64,000 bases of DNA from NCBI GenBank assembly GCA_937924855.1, contig CALEYQ010000073.1:11036-75035 (forward strand), written 5' to 3'. The notes beneath the pieces were generated by a model. That model was not told where the DNA came from. It did no database searches and saw nothing but the letters and a program-made list of their open reading frames with translations. Source of the stretch: an uncultured Bacteroidota bacterium (GTDB taxonomy: Bacteria; Bacteroidota; Bacteroidia; JADZBD01). Shown one piece after another: positions 26,422-35,702 of this stretch (the stretch's first letter is position 1; each line of letters opens with the position of its first letter). Position numbers and translations under genes: made by a program.

Positions 26422-27960
26422 ATGAAGCAGGAAACCATACTTATTTTTGATTTTGGTTCCCAATATACCCAGCTTATTGCAAGAAGGGTGAGGGAACTTA
26501 ATGTGTATTGTGAAATCAGACCTTTTACCCAGATAGGTAATGATACGCCCGGACTGGAGGTAAAGGGAATTATTCTTTCCGGCAGTCCCTGTTCGGTTCG
26601 CGATCCGAAATCTCCCCGGCCCGGCCTGGGCGATTTGCCGAAGGGAGTTCCCGTGCTTGGCATTTGCTATGGCGCCCAGTTGATGGCTCACCTCAATGGC
26701 GGGGAAGTGGCACCCTCTGAAATCCGTGAGTACGGGAGGGCTAACCTGAGCTCCATTGATTCTACAAACCCGCTATTGAAAGGCATGAATACCGGTTCCC
26801 AGGTTTGGATGAGCCACGGCGATACTATAGTTAAGTTGCCCGGGTCCTTCGAAATAGTTGCCTCTACAAGAGATGTTAAAGTGGCGGCATTTCAGGAAAA
26901 AGGGCAAAATATATTCGGCATTCAATTCCACCCTGAAGTGTATCATTCGCTGGAAGGCATGACGCTGCTCCGGAATTTTGTCATTGAAATTTGTGGCTGC
27001 CGGGCCGATTGGACTCCGGGATCATTTATAGAAGCCACGGTAGCCGATTTGCGAAACCGCCTGGGAAATGATAAAGTGGTGCTGGGTTTATCGGGCGGGG
27101 TGGATTCATCCGTAGCCGCCCTGCTTTTACACAAAGCCATTGGCAAAAACCTGTATTGCATATTCGTGGATAACGGTCTGTTGCGAAAAAATGAATTTTC
27201 ATCAGTGCTGGAGTCATACCGGGATCTGGGTTTGAATGTAAAAGGTGTTGATGCCGGAAAACAATTTCTGGATGCTCTTGCCGGTGTTTCCGATCCCGAA
27301 CAAAAACGAAAAATTATCGGACGGGTTTTTATAGAGATTTTTGATGCCGAATCAGGAAAGATAAAGGATGTAAAGTGGCTGGGGCAGGGAACTATTTACC
27401 CCGATGTAATTGAATCGGTTTCCGTAAAAGGTCCTTCCGCCACGATAAAATCCCATCATAATGTGGGCGGACTTCCCGAGCACATGCATTTGAAGGTGGT
27501 GGAACCTTTGAACACGCTTTTTAAAGACGAAGTAAGAAAGGTGGGAGCCGGATTAGGGCTTCCTGGATTTATTCTGAACCGGCATCCTTTTCCCGGTCCC
27601 GGCCTTGGAATCAGGGTGCTTGGGGAAATAACCGCAGAAAAGGTACGGATTTTGCAAGAGGTAGATGATATATACATCGGCAATTTGAAAAAAGCAGGAT
27701 TGTACGACAAAGTTTGGCAGGCCGCAGCCATTTTGCTCCCCGTAAAATCGGTGGGTGTTATGGGTGACGAAAGAACCTATGAATTTGTGGTTGCCCTGCG
27801 TGCCGTAACATCAACCGATGGCATGACCGCTGATTGGTGTCACCTGCCCTACGAATGGCTGGCCGAGGTATCCAATGAAATAATCAATAAGGTTAAAGGT
27901 GTGAACCGGGTAGTATATGATATCAGTTCTAAACCTCCCGCAACCATAGAATGGGAATAA
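26422..27960 (+). CDS. guaA: GMP synthase (glutamine-hydrolysing)
   Basis: Aminates XMP to GMP. The 512 aa protein joins a class I glutamine amidotransferase (F-D-F-G-S-Q-Y-T-Q; nucleophile Cys in L-G-I-C-Y-G-A-Q; His/Glu in Q-F-H-P-E-V) to an ATP pyrophosphatase domain with P-loop L-S-G-G-V-D-S-S and the dimerisation domain with H-P-F-P-G-P-G-L. All catalytic residues are present. The last codons overlap the start of a LysM protein by 10 bases. Confidence 0.97.
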   Translation: MKQETILIFDFGSQYTQLIARRVRELNVYCEIRPFTQIGNDTPGLEVKGIILSGSPCSVRDPKSPRPGLGDLPKGVPVLGICYGAQLMAHLNGGEVAPSEIREYGRANLSSIDSTNPLLKGMNTGSQVWMSHGDTIVKLPGSFEIVASTRDVKVAAFQEKGQNIFGIQFHPEVYHSLEGMTLLRNFVIEICGCRADWTPGSFIEATVADLRNRLGNDKVVLGLSGGVDSSVAALLLHKAIGKNLYCIFVDNGLLRKNEFSSVLESYRDLGLNVKGVDAGKQFLDALAGVSDPEQKRKIIGRVFIEIFDAESGKIKDVKWLGQGTIYPDVIESVSVKGPSATIKSHHNVGGLPEHMHLKVVEPLNTLFKDEVRKVGAGLGLPGFILNRHPFPGPGLGIRVLGEITAEKVRILQEVDDIYIGNLKKAGLYDKVWQAAAILLPVKSVGVMGDERTYEFVVALRAVTSTDGMTADWCHLPYEWLAEVSNEIINKVKGVNRVVYDISSKPPATIEWE

Positions 27961-29642
27961 GCTTTACATATTTTTTTTCCCGCTCCGCGGCCGGAATGGT
28001 GCTGTTTTTTTTCTGCCTTTCCGGAGGTGTTTTAACTGCCCAGGAATATCAGAAGTCAGAAAAAATCGAAATAGTGGAGGGGAAGAAATACTATGTGCAT
28101 ACCGTTGAAAAATCACAGACACTTTTTGGAATTGCAAAAACTTATAATACCAGCGTAAGCGATATCCTTTCGGCTAATCCGGCGGCAATAGATGGTCTTC
28201 AGCCCGGACAAACACTTAACATTCCTTATGTTGATCCGCTTCCCATCCCGGGTACTAAGCAGGAGAACGGCAAGCCCATCGAAAACAAGTCAAGGGTTCA
28301 CAAGGTTGAAAAAGGAGAAACCTGGTACGGTATAGCCAAAAAATATAATGTTACGGTCGAACAGCTTAAAAGTCTTAATCTGGATAAAAAAGACAATCTG
28401 CAGCCCGGCGATGAACTCCGTTTGCCCTCCCTTGCCTTTCACAAAGAAACCACTCCTCAGGTAAAGGGTAATTCAGTGGTTGTGCCTGAAAATGGAAGCA
28501 ACGGGCAAAAAACCTCCTTTTGGAAAAATTCCGATTCGCTGGTTAAAAAAGACAAGTATCATGTTGCCATTCTCCTTCCGTTTAATCTGAGTCAGATTTC
28601 TGAAGTAGAACCCGAGAAAATAAAAAAGGGGTTTCGTGAATTTCCGGGCCGCTCAAAAATTTCGATTGAATTTTACCGGGGTGTGCTTCTTGCCCTCGAC
28701 TCATTAACCAAAATGGGTTTAAAAACCGAAGTTTCATTTTACGATACCGGATCAGACAGCACTTCCGCAGGGTCATTTCTCAAAGTTGCTCCCTGGAAAA
28801 CCTTCGACCTTATTATCGGCCCTTTTTATTTAACCACCTTCCAGCAGGTTGCCAAAATTGCCCAGGAAAACAAAATTCCCCTGGTTTCTCCCACTTTGCA
28901 GAACAATAAGATTTTGTTGGGAAATCCATGGGTCATTAAAACCGAAGCTTCTTATTATACCCAGTCCGAACAATTGGGTTATCATGTAGGTCAAAAATAC
29001 AAAGGCGAAAATATTTTACTGGTGAATCCCGCCAACCCCAAAGAAGCAACATTTGTTTCAGCCTTCCGGAAAAAAGCCAATGAGGTATTGCTTGCAGCCG
29101 GTGCCGATTCCGTAAAAACAGTTCAGGGACTGGGAGGAGCTATGAGCGGCATGGTCAAGGGTAAAAGAAATGTGGTTGTTTTTCCTTCCAACAGCCAGAG
29201 TGCAGTAACTGATTTTATCGGGAAACTGTATAAATACAACCTCGACCGAAAAGACAGCATTATACTGGTGGGATTAAATTCCTGGGCCGGATTTGATAAT
29301 ATTGATCCTGAATATCTGAGCCATCTTAATGTAATCTGTCCTTCTAATTATTTTGTTAATTACTCCGACTCTCTTAACCGTCGTATCATTTCCGCTTACC
29401 GGGAAAAGTACAATACCGAACCCTCGGAGTTTTTCTATAAAGGATTTGACCTTTCCCTGTTTTTTATTTCAGGGCTTCATGCCCGTGGCAACCACTTTTT
29501 ACAGGGATTACCCGAAAATCACGGAAGTGGAATCGGGAACCGGTTTAAATTTGAAAGCACCGGCCCCGACAGTGGTCTTGAAAATACAGGAGTTCATATA
29601 CTTTATTTCCGCAATTACCATCAATTTTGCTTTGAAAAGTGA
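27951..29642 (+). CDS. LysM-domain protein with ABC-type periplasmic-binding fold
   Basis: The 563 aa protein has an export signal (residues ~14-31), two LysM peptidoglycan-binding modules (about 47-93 and 113-160, each with the T-L-F/Y-G-I-A-K-x-Y-N pattern), a short linker, then a ~350-residue domain resembling the leucine/amide-binding type I periplasmic fold (H-V-A-I-L-L-P-F-N, D-L-I-I-G-P-F, P-L-V-S-P-T). This fusion is common in Bacteroidota; it is likely fixed on the cell wall and may sense or hold a small ligand. No ABC permease is nearby. It overlaps guaA by 10 bases, so expression is coupled. Confidence 0.82.
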   Translation: MGISFTYFFSRSAAGMVLFFFCLSGGVLTAQEYQKSEKIEIVEGKKYYVHTVEKSQTLFGIAKTYNTSVSDILSANPAAIDGLQPGQTLNIPYVDPLPIPGTKQENGKPIENKSRVHKVEKGETWYGIAKKYNVTVEQLKSLNLDKKDNLQPGDELRLPSLAFHKETTPQVKGNSVVVPENGSNGQKTSFWKNSDSLVKKDKYHVAILLPFNLSQISEVEPEKIKKGFREFPGRSKISIEFYRGVLLALDSLTKMGLKTEVSFYDTGSDSTSAGSFLKVAPWKTFDLIIGPFYLTTFQQVAKIAQENKIPLVSPTLQNNKILLGNPWVIKTEASYYTQSEQLGYHVGQKYKGENILLVNPANPKEATFVSAFRKKANEVLLAAGADSVKTVQGLGGAMSGMVKGKRNVVVFPSNSQSAVTDFIGKLYKYNLDRKDSIILVGLNSWAGFDNIDPEYLSHLNVICPSNYFVNYSDSLNRRIISAYREKYNTEPSEFFYKGFDLSLFFISGLHARGNHFLQGLPENHGSGIGNRFKFESTGPDSGLENTGVHILYFRNYHQFCFEK

Positions 29643-29687
29643 TTACAGTCATTTTTCTGTTTTCCCTGCGGTGTTTACCTTCGTGCC

Positions 29688-30584
29688 ATGAATAAAGAAA
29701 TCGTTTCCCACCGTTTCATGGCAATCCAGGATAAGATTTGTTCCGGACTTGAATCGTTCGACGGAGGAAAATTCAGAGAAGATAATTGGTCGCGTGAAGG
29801 TGGCGGAGGAGGCAGAAGTCGTGTTATTTCCAGCGGCGGTGTTTTTGAAAAGGGCGGCGTTAATTTTTCAGCTGTTCACGGAGCTATTCCTCCATTTATG
29901 AAATCGGAGGGAATGCTCTCCGGAAGCGGGGCAAATGATTTTTTTGCCACCGGAGTGTCCCTGGTTCTTCATCCCGAGAATCCCTTTTTGCCCATAGTTC
30001 ATATGAATGTGCGGTATTTTGAAACCGACAATGGCCTCTGGTGGTTTGGGGGAGGCATAGACCTTACGCCTGTTTACTTATTCGAAGAAGATGCCCGCGA
30101 CTTTCACAGGGTTTTGAAATCCGTTTGCGATACCCATAATTCAGAATTTTACCCGGCATTCAAAAAAAATGCCGATGATTATTTTTTTATTCCCCATCGC
30201 GGCGAGACCCGTGGTATCGGCGGGATATTTTTTGACCGCATGAACGAGGCATCAGGAATGAATTTCGAGAAAGCTTTTGCTTTTGTTGCGGATGTTGGGG
30301 AAGCATTTCTTTCTTCTTACCTTCCACTGCTTGAACGAAGAAAGGGAAAGGAGTACACCCAAAATAATAAAGACTGGCAATTGCTGCGGAGGGGAAGGTA
30401 TGTGGAGTTTAATCTTGTGCTCGACCGTGGAACCCGCTTTGGCCTTGAAACCGGCGGAAGAACTGAATCTATTTTAATGAGTCTGCCTCCGCTGGCAAAA
30501 TGGGAATACGATTTTCGGTGTGAACCGGGAAGCCCGGAAGAGTTTACCCTGAAAAATCTGGTGAAAGGTAAGTCATGGGTTTAA
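29688..30584 (+). CDS. hemF: Oxygen-dependent coproporphyrinogen III oxidase
   Basis: Performs the oxidative decarboxylation of coproporphyrinogen III in haem synthesis using O2. The 298 aa protein shows F-R-E-D-N-W-S-R-E-G-G-G-G-G near residue 30, F-F-A-T-G-V-S-L-V, the catalytic-site motifs W-W-F-G-G-G-I-D-L-T-P and R-G-I-G-G-I-F-F-D, and R-G-R-Y-V-E-F-N-L-V-L-D-R-G-T-x-F-G-L. It indicates oxygen-using haem synthesis. A near-consensus box (TACCTTCG) ends 5 bases before the ATG. Confidence 0.96.
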   Translation: MNKEIVSHRFMAIQDKICSGLESFDGGKFREDNWSREGGGGGRSRVISSGGVFEKGGVNFSAVHGAIPPFMKSEGMLSGSGANDFFATGVSLVLHPENPFLPIVHMNVRYFETDNGLWWFGGGIDLTPVYLFEEDARDFHRVLKSVCDTHNSEFYPAFKKNADDYFFIPHRGETRGIGGIFFDRMNEASGMNFEKAFAFVADVGEAFLSSYLPLLERRKGKEYTQNNKDWQLLRRGRYVEFNLVLDRGTRFGLETGGRTESILMSLPPLAKWEYDFRCEPGSPEEFTLKNLVKGKSWV

Positions 30585-30598
30585 AAGAGCTCCGAAAG

Positions 30599-32197
30599 CT
30601 AAACCACTTCCGCCGCCTCAAACTCTGAGGTAGCGTGAAAGCGGATGGAGGGATTTTTTTCGGCCGCCATCTGCAATGCAAAGGCCGATTCGGCAAGAAA
30701 CACAGGTTTCTCATCTTTATCCAAAGCAATGTGGTGAATCTTTTCGTCGATGAATTGTTCAAGGGCATTTTTGTCTGAGGAACTGATCCAGCAGGCTTTG
30801 TGAAGATCCAATGGTTCGTAATGGCAGGAAGCGCCGTATTCGCTTTTCAGACGATGCTGGATTACCTCAAACTGAAGCGGTCCTACGGTTCCCAATATTT
30901 TCCGGTTATTATTTTTCCGGGTAAATAACTGAGCAACACCTTCGTCGGTTAGTTGTTCAAGCCCCTTGTTTAACTGTTTGGTCTTCATGGGATCGGTGTT
31001 TACCACCACCTTAAAAAGTTCCGGGGAGAACCGGGGTATACCCTTGAAACTCATTTTTTCACCCTCGGTGAGTGTGTCGCCGATTTTAAAAATTCCGGAA
31101 TCGTACAAGCCAATTATATCGCCGGGATAGGCAAAATCAACCAGACTTTTTTCCTGAGCCATAAAAGCCGTAGGGTTTGAGAATTTATATGACTTTTTCT
31201 CACGGACCAAAAAATAGTTTTTGTTGCGTTCGAATATTCCTGAGCAAACCCTGAGAAAGGCAATACGGTCGCGATGTCTCGGATCGAGGTTGGCATGGAT
31301 CTTAAAGACAAATCCCGAGAATTTTTCCTCGGTGGGGCTCACCATCCGTTCGGTGGTTTCCCGTTCAATCGGGCCAGGTGCAATATCGACAAAGCAATCC
31401 AACAACTCCCGTACCCCAAAATTATTTACAGCGCTTCCGAAGAAAACAGGACATAATTCACCCTTCAGGTATTTTTCTTTTTCAAAAGCAGGATAAACGC
31501 CTTCGATAAGGTCTACATCGTTCCGGAGTATTTCGGTAAAATCTTCCCCGATATTTTCCGGAAGCTGAGGGTCGGTCAGGTCGTTTATCTCTACCACAGA
31601 CTTGGCAAGCTTTTGTTGGCTTCCCTCAAAAAGCACCAGTTTTTTTTCATAAAGGCTGTACACGCCTTTGAATCGCTTTCCGATTCCGATAGGCCAGGAG
31701 AGGGGCCTTACATTTATTCTCAGTTCCCGTTCAATTTCATCCAGGAGGTCGAAGGGCGATTGTCCTTCGCGATCGAGTTTGTTGATGAAAACAATAACCG
31801 GGGTGTTTCGCATCCGGCACACCTCAAGCAATTTCCGGGTTTGGGGTTCCACACCCTTTACACAATCAATTACCATTACCACAGAATCAACAGCGGTTAG
31901 GGTCCTATAGGTGTCTTCGGCAAAATCTTCGTGTCCGGGAGTATCCAGCAGGTTTATTTTGTGATTCCGGTAATTAAATCCCATGACCGAAGTAGCCACC
32001 GAAATACCTCGCTGCTTTTCGATTTCCATGAAATCGGAAGTAGCATGTTTTTTTATTTTGTTTGATTTTACCGCTCCTGCCGTTTGGATGGCACCCCCGA
32101 AAAGCAGGAATTTTTCCGTGAGGGTTGTTTTACCTGCATCGGGGTGACTGATGATGGCGAAAGTTTTTCTTCGGAAAATCTCATCCTTTAGGCTCAT
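30599..32197 (-). CDS. prfC: Peptide chain release factor 3
   Basis: The GTPase that recycles RF1/RF2 after termination. The 532 aa protein has the P-loop H-P-D-A-G-K-T-T-L-T-E-K, D-T-P-G-H-E-D-F, N-K-L-D-R-E, and the RF3-type domains II and III. Length is standard. Its promoter box TATTTTTG is set inside the T-run of the terminator of the upstream PUR-like gene. Confidence 0.96.
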   Translation of the reverse strand: MSLKDEIFRRKTFAIISHPDAGKTTLTEKFLLFGGAIQTAGAVKSNKIKKHATSDFMEIEKQRGISVATSVMGFNYRNHKINLLDTPGHEDFAEDTYRTLTAVDSVVMVIDCVKGVEPQTRKLLEVCRMRNTPVIVFINKLDREGQSPFDLLDEIERELRINVRPLSWPIGIGKRFKGVYSLYEKKLVLFEGSQQKLAKSVVEINDLTDPQLPENIGEDFTEILRNDVDLIEGVYPAFEKEKYLKGELCPVFFGSAVNNFGVRELLDCFVDIAPGPIERETTERMVSPTEEKFSGFVFKIHANLDPRHRDRIAFLRVCSGIFERNKNYFLVREKKSYKFSNPTAFMAQEKSLVDFAYPGDIIGLYDSGIFKIGDTLTEGEKMSFKGIPRFSPELFKVVVNTDPMKTKQLNKGLEQLTDEGVAQLFTRKNNNRKILGTVGPLQFEVIQHRLKSEYGASCHYEPLDLHKACWISSSDKNALEQFIDEKIHHIALDKDEKPVFLAESAFALQMAAEKNPSIRFHATSEFEAAEVV

Positions 32198-32202
32198 ACC
32201 GG

Positions 32203-32210
32203 CAAAAATA
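32203..32210 (-). promoter_or_regulatory. -7 box TATTTTTG of prfC
   Basis: An exact TAnnTTTG match ends 5 bases before the prfC ATG, so the transcript should be leaderless or nearly so. It is formed by the T-run of the preceding terminator. Confidence 0.5.
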
Positions 32211-32240
32211 AAAAAGCCCCGGTACCAGCAGGAACCGGGG
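32207..32240 (-). terminator. Terminator of the PUR-like gene
   Basis: Read on the minus strand, CCCCGGT (32240-32234) pairs with ACCGGGG (32223-32217) around a 10-base loop and runs into C-TTTTTT-A-TTTT. The T-run doubles as the prfC -7 box. Confidence 0.85.
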
Positions 32241-32258
32241 GAAAATTAGTGTAATAAT

Positions 32259-32615
32259 TTAAAGGTCTTCGAAGTTTACATCCGCAGGGTTTGAATTACC
32301 CTGGCTGTTGTTGGATACAGCCGCAGCAGAATTCCCATTGTTATGGGATTTGATAAAAGCAACAGCCTCACTGAGTCCTTCTGAAAATTTCTCAAAATCT
32401 TCCTTGTAAAGGAAAAGTTTGTGTTTTTCATAAAAGAATTTTCCGTCTTCACCCATGCGCTTCTTGCTTTCCGTAATGGTAAGGTAGAAGTCGTTACCCT
32501 TGGTGCTTTTCACATCGAAAAAGTAGGTGCGTTTTCCGGCCCTTACCGCTTTAGAAAAAATTTCGCTTTTTCCGTCAAATCCGTTCAGGCCCTCTTTGTT
32601 TTCCATGCCATCCAT
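32259..32615 (-). CDS. PUR-alpha-like nucleic-acid-binding protein (DUF3276)
   Basis: A 118 aa protein with a PUR domain: G-K-R-T-Y-F-F-D-V-K, then D-F-Y-L-T-I-T-E-S-K-K, then K-H-K-L-F-L-Y-K-E-D-F-E-K-F. Bacterial PUR proteins such as Borrelia BpuR bind single-stranded DNA or RNA. The C-terminal ~30 residues are low-complexity (Asn/Ser/Ala) with an acidic end. An alternative ATG three codons in is possible. A near-consensus -7 box (TAACTTTT) lies 7 bases upstream and a strong terminator follows, so it is a single-gene unit. Confidence 0.9.
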   Translation of the reverse strand: MDGMENKEGLNGFDGKSEIFSKAVRAGKRTYFFDVKSTKGNDFYLTITESKKRMGEDGKFFYEKHKLFLYKEDFEKFSEGLSEAVAFIKSHNNGNSAAAVSNNSQGNSNPADVNFEDL

Positions 32616-32682
32616 CGTTAAAAAAGTTAAACTTATAGCAAATGTTTATAAAATAGTCGAATATTCCAAATTTATTAATCTT

Positions 32683-34455
32683 TTAAGAAAAGTCTCTTTC
32701 CTTTTGAGTTTCAAGCTGTTGCTTCTCCCAAAGCCGGAAATACCGCCCTTTTTGTGCCAAAAGCTCCTGATGGCTTCCTCTTTCTGCTATTTTTCCCTGT
32801 TCCAAAAACAGAATTTCGTCGGCATTTTTAACCCCGGAAACCCGGTGGGAAATTATCAGGGTGGTTTTGCCTTTCATGATCCGGTGGAGATTTCTCAGGA
32901 TTTCGTCTTCTGTTTCAGTATCAACTGCGGAAAGGCAATCATCAAAAATCAATATGTCGGGATTTTTATAAATAGCTCTGGCAATTGAAATTCTTTGTTT
33001 CTGACCACCGCTCAGGGTAACTCCCCGCTCTCCCACACGGGTTTCAAATCCCTCCCGGAAACCCATGATGTTCTCGTAGACCACCGAATCGCGGGCCGCT
33101 TGCTCAATTTTTTCCATATCGGGATTATCCGGCCTTCCGAAGGCAATGTTTGCTGCAATGGTGTCGGAAAACAAAAAAACTTCCTGGGGTACATAACCAA
33201 TGGCTTTTCTGACCTCGGAAAGACTGAAACTCCGGATGTCTTTATCGCCAATGGAAATGCTACCCGTTGCGGGATCAACCAGGCGAGCCAACAGTGAAAC
33301 CAGGGTTGATTTACCGCTTCCGGTTTTTCCAATTACGGCCAGGGTTTTTCCTTTGGGTAAGTGAAAGGAAACATTTTCAAGGGCTTTAATACCGCTGTCG
33401 GGGTAGACATAGGTAACATTCTTAAAGGAGACATCACCGGGCGTAAATTTTTCAGGGTTTGGATTTTCCTTTAATACGGGTTCGGTTTTCAGAAACTCAT
33501 TGATTCTTTCCTGTGAGGCGGCCGCTCTTTGAACCAGTGCCGTTACCCATCCCAATGCCGCAACCGGCCACAAAAGTTTGTTTACATAAATAATGAATTC
33601 GGTAATGTTGCCCGTAGTGATGTTTCCCGAAATGGTTTCCATGCCCCCCACATAAACCGTGAAGATGGTGGAAAGTCCAATCATTAATATCATCACCGGA
33701 TGAAAAAGTGCTTCGGTTTTGGCCAGGCTCAGACTCAGTCCGCGGTAATGATTATTTTTTTTGTCGAGCCTGTGGGCGCTGTCGGCCTCACGGGCAGATG
33801 CCTTTAAAACCCTGATTCCGGAAAATGATTCCTGGGCATGCACGGAAAGTTCCGAGAGCTGTGCCTGAACCTTATTGCTTTTCCGGTTCACAACCTTACT
33901 TATCCGGTAAATTACAATGGCCAAAAAGGGCAGGGGAGCCAAAACGATCAGGCTGTAATAAGGATCAACCCGCATCATGAAAATAACAACAACTATTATG
34001 GTGATGGTTGTGTTGGTCAGGTACATGATGGCAGGACCGAGATACATTCGCACCCGGCTTACATCTTCGCTGATGCGATTCATTAAATCGCCCGTTGAGT
34101 TTACTTTGTAAAAGGGCTGATCGAGTTTCTGGTAATGGTCGTAAATATCATTTTTAAGGTCGTATTCAATATGCCGCGACATAACGATAATGGTTTGCCG
34201 CATCATAAACATGAAAATGCCTGAAACGATTGCAGAGCCGGTAATGAGCATGAAAAAACGAAACAGCGGCCAGCCGATTCCTTCGGGAAAGTTTCCCGAA
34301 AAAAGTTTTGCTTCAACGGCAAAGTCAACCGCTTCACGCACTACCGGAGCCCATAAAATTCCAAAGAGGTTGGAAAGGGCAACAAATAATAATCCCCAGC
34401 CCAGATGTGCGGGGTAGCGTTTAAGGTATTTATTAAGATAAGCTAACTGCTTCAA
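32683..34455 (-). CDS. ABC exporter half-transporter, type IV (MsbA-like)
   Basis: The 590 aa protein has six membrane helices followed by a nucleotide-binding domain with Walker A G-K-T-G-S-G-K-S-T, Q-loop V-P-Q-E-V, signature L-S-G-G-Q, H-loop S-H-R. The residue after Walker B is Asp (I-F-D-D-C-L-S-A-V-D) instead of the catalytic Glu, as in the degenerate half of heterodimeric exporters. No partner half is adjacent. TTG is chosen as start because TAACTTTG lies just upstream of it and a longer frame would place about 30 non-conserved residues before the domain; this start is an inference. Confidence 0.85.
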   Translation of the reverse strand: MKQLAYLNKYLKRYPAHLGWGLLFVALSNLFGILWAPVVREAVDFAVEAKLFSGNFPEGIGWPLFRFFMLITGSAIVSGIFMFMMRQTIIVMSRHIEYDLKNDIYDHYQKLDQPFYKVNSTGDLMNRISEDVSRVRMYLGPAIMYLTNTTITIIVVVIFMMRVDPYYSLIVLAPLPFLAIVIYRISKVVNRKSNKVQAQLSELSVHAQESFSGIRVLKASAREADSAHRLDKKNNHYRGLSLSLAKTEALFHPVMILMIGLSTIFTVYVGGMETISGNITTGNITEFIIYVNKLLWPVAALGWVTALVQRAAASQERINEFLKTEPVLKENPNPEKFTPGDVSFKNVTYVYPDSGIKALENVSFHLPKGKTLAVIGKTGSGKSTLVSLLARLVDPATGSISIGDKDIRSFSLSEVRKAIGYVPQEVFLFSDTIAANIAFGRPDNPDMEKIEQAARDSVVYENIMGFREGFETRVGERGVTLSGGQKQRISIARAIYKNPDILIFDDCLSAVDTETEDEILRNLHRIMKGKTTLIISHRVSGVKNADEILFLEQGKIAERGSHQELLAQKGRYFRLWEKQQLETQKERDFS

Positions 34456-34460
34456 GACTG

Positions 34461-34468
34461 CAAAGTTA
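34461..34468 (-). promoter_or_regulatory. -7 box TAACTTTG of the ABC exporter
   Basis: An exact TAnnTTTG match ends 5 bases before the proposed TTG start. Confidence 0.5.
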
Positions 34469-34514
34469 CAAATTGCCTTAAGCCCTGAAATTCGGCCTAT
34501 TAAAGAAAAAAGGT

Positions 34515-34522
34515 TACTTTTG
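34515..34522 (+). promoter_or_regulatory. -7 box TACTTTTG of the leucine-dehydrogenase-like gene
   Basis: An exact TAnnTTTG match lies 37 bases before the ATG, in the divergent spacer with the ABC exporter. Confidence 0.5.
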
Positions 34523-34559
34523 CCCCAACCTCCTGGGAGGCTGGCCAATTTCCTGATTT

Positions 34560-35636
34560 ATGGAATCAACTAAAGAACTTTCATTGTCGGTGCAGGATCA
34601 TCCTGTGTTTGGCAGAATGCATATTCACGATCACGAGGAGGTTGTTTTCTGCAACGACAATAAAACCGGCCTTCGTGCCATCATCGCGGTTCACAATACA
34701 ACCCTGGGCCCCTCTCTGGGAGGGACCAGAATGTGGACATATGCCCGTGAAACCGATGCTCTCATAGATGTATTGCGATTGAGCCGGGGAATGACATACA
34801 AGGCTGCCGTTGCGGGATTGAAACTGGGTGGAGGAAAGGCCGTAATCATGGGCGATTCCAAAACCATGAAGTCGGAAGCCCTTTTCCGCCGGTTCGGACA
34901 ATTTGTGGATAGTCTGGGTGGAAAATACATCACCGCGGAAGATGTGGGTGTTGGTCCTTCAGATATGGTTTGGGTTTCCAAAGAAACAAAACATGTAACC
35001 GGTTTGCCCGGGAAAAGCGGCGATCCCAGCCCGGTAACCGCCTTTGGTGTTTATATGGGCATGAAGGCATCCGCAAAACGAAAATGGGGCAGCGATGCGC
35101 TGAAAGGAAAGAAAATTCTGGTTCAGGGGGTTGGACATGTTGGGGCCAGCCTGGTAAAACACCTTTGCGAAGAGGGTGCTGTGGTAATGGTGACGGATAT
35201 TTTTGAAGACCGGCTTAAAACGCTGGCTGCAGAGCTTCCCGTAAAGATAGTTGACAAGGATAATTTTTTTGATTTGGAGTTTGATATTTATGCGCCCTGT
35301 GCTTTGGGCGCAACCCTTAATAACGACAGCATTGCCCGAATGAAATGTGAAGTGGTTTGCGGAGCTGCCAATAACCAGTTGGAAGATGAAAAAGTGCACG
35401 GAGCAAAACTGGTTGAAAAAGGCATCGTTTACGCGCCCGATTTTGTGGTAAATGCCGGCGGATTGATAAATGTGTATTCGGAAATAACCGGAGATTCCCG
35501 TGAAAAGGTTATGGAAAGCGCCGGGAACATTTATCAGACTACCCTTCGTATATTCGAAAGGGCAGAAAAAGAAAATATTCCAACTTACCTGGCTGCAAAC
35601 CTTTTGGCAGAGGAGCGGTTGCGTAAGGGAGTATGA
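34560..35636 (+). CDS. Leucine dehydrogenase-like Glu/Leu/Phe/Val dehydrogenase
   Basis: NAD-dependent oxidative deamination of a branched-chain amino acid, or the reverse. The 358 aa length fits the leucine/valine/phenylalanine dehydrogenase group, not the longer glutamate dehydrogenases. Visible: G-P-S-L-G-G-T-R-M-W, catalytic-lysine motif G-L-K-L-G-G-G-K-A-V, a second segment T-A-E-D-V-G with the expected Asp, and the nucleotide site V-Q-G-V-G-H-V-G. Substrate choice among Leu, Val and Ile is not decidable here. No other catabolic gene is adjacent. Confidence 0.9.
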   Translation: MESTKELSLSVQDHPVFGRMHIHDHEEVVFCNDNKTGLRAIIAVHNTTLGPSLGGTRMWTYARETDALIDVLRLSRGMTYKAAVAGLKLGGGKAVIMGDSKTMKSEALFRRFGQFVDSLGGKYITAEDVGVGPSDMVWVSKETKHVTGLPGKSGDPSPVTAFGVYMGMKASAKRKWGSDALKGKKILVQGVGHVGASLVKHLCEEGAVVMVTDIFEDRLKTLAAELPVKIVDKDNFFDLEFDIYAPCALGATLNNDSIARMKCEVVCGAANNQLEDEKVHGAKLVEKGIVYAPDFVVNAGGLINVYSEITGDSREKVMESAGNIYQTTLRIFERAEKENIPTYLAANLLAEERLRKGV

Positions 35637-35702
35637 AATAGGCCAATTAACCCATAGGAACGAGACCAGGAATTTCGTTCTTATACAAACCCCTGTACCT
35701 CC

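Noticed and set aside
34456..34548. A 31-residue N-terminal extension of the minus-strand ABC exporter
   Set aside because: It spans the divergent promoter region, including an exact -7 box, and is unlike the start of ABC exporters.
35655..35686. Hairpin GAACGA / TCGTTC before nusB as a terminator or riboswitch
   Set aside because: Only a 6-bp stem, with no T-run and no wider conserved structure visible.
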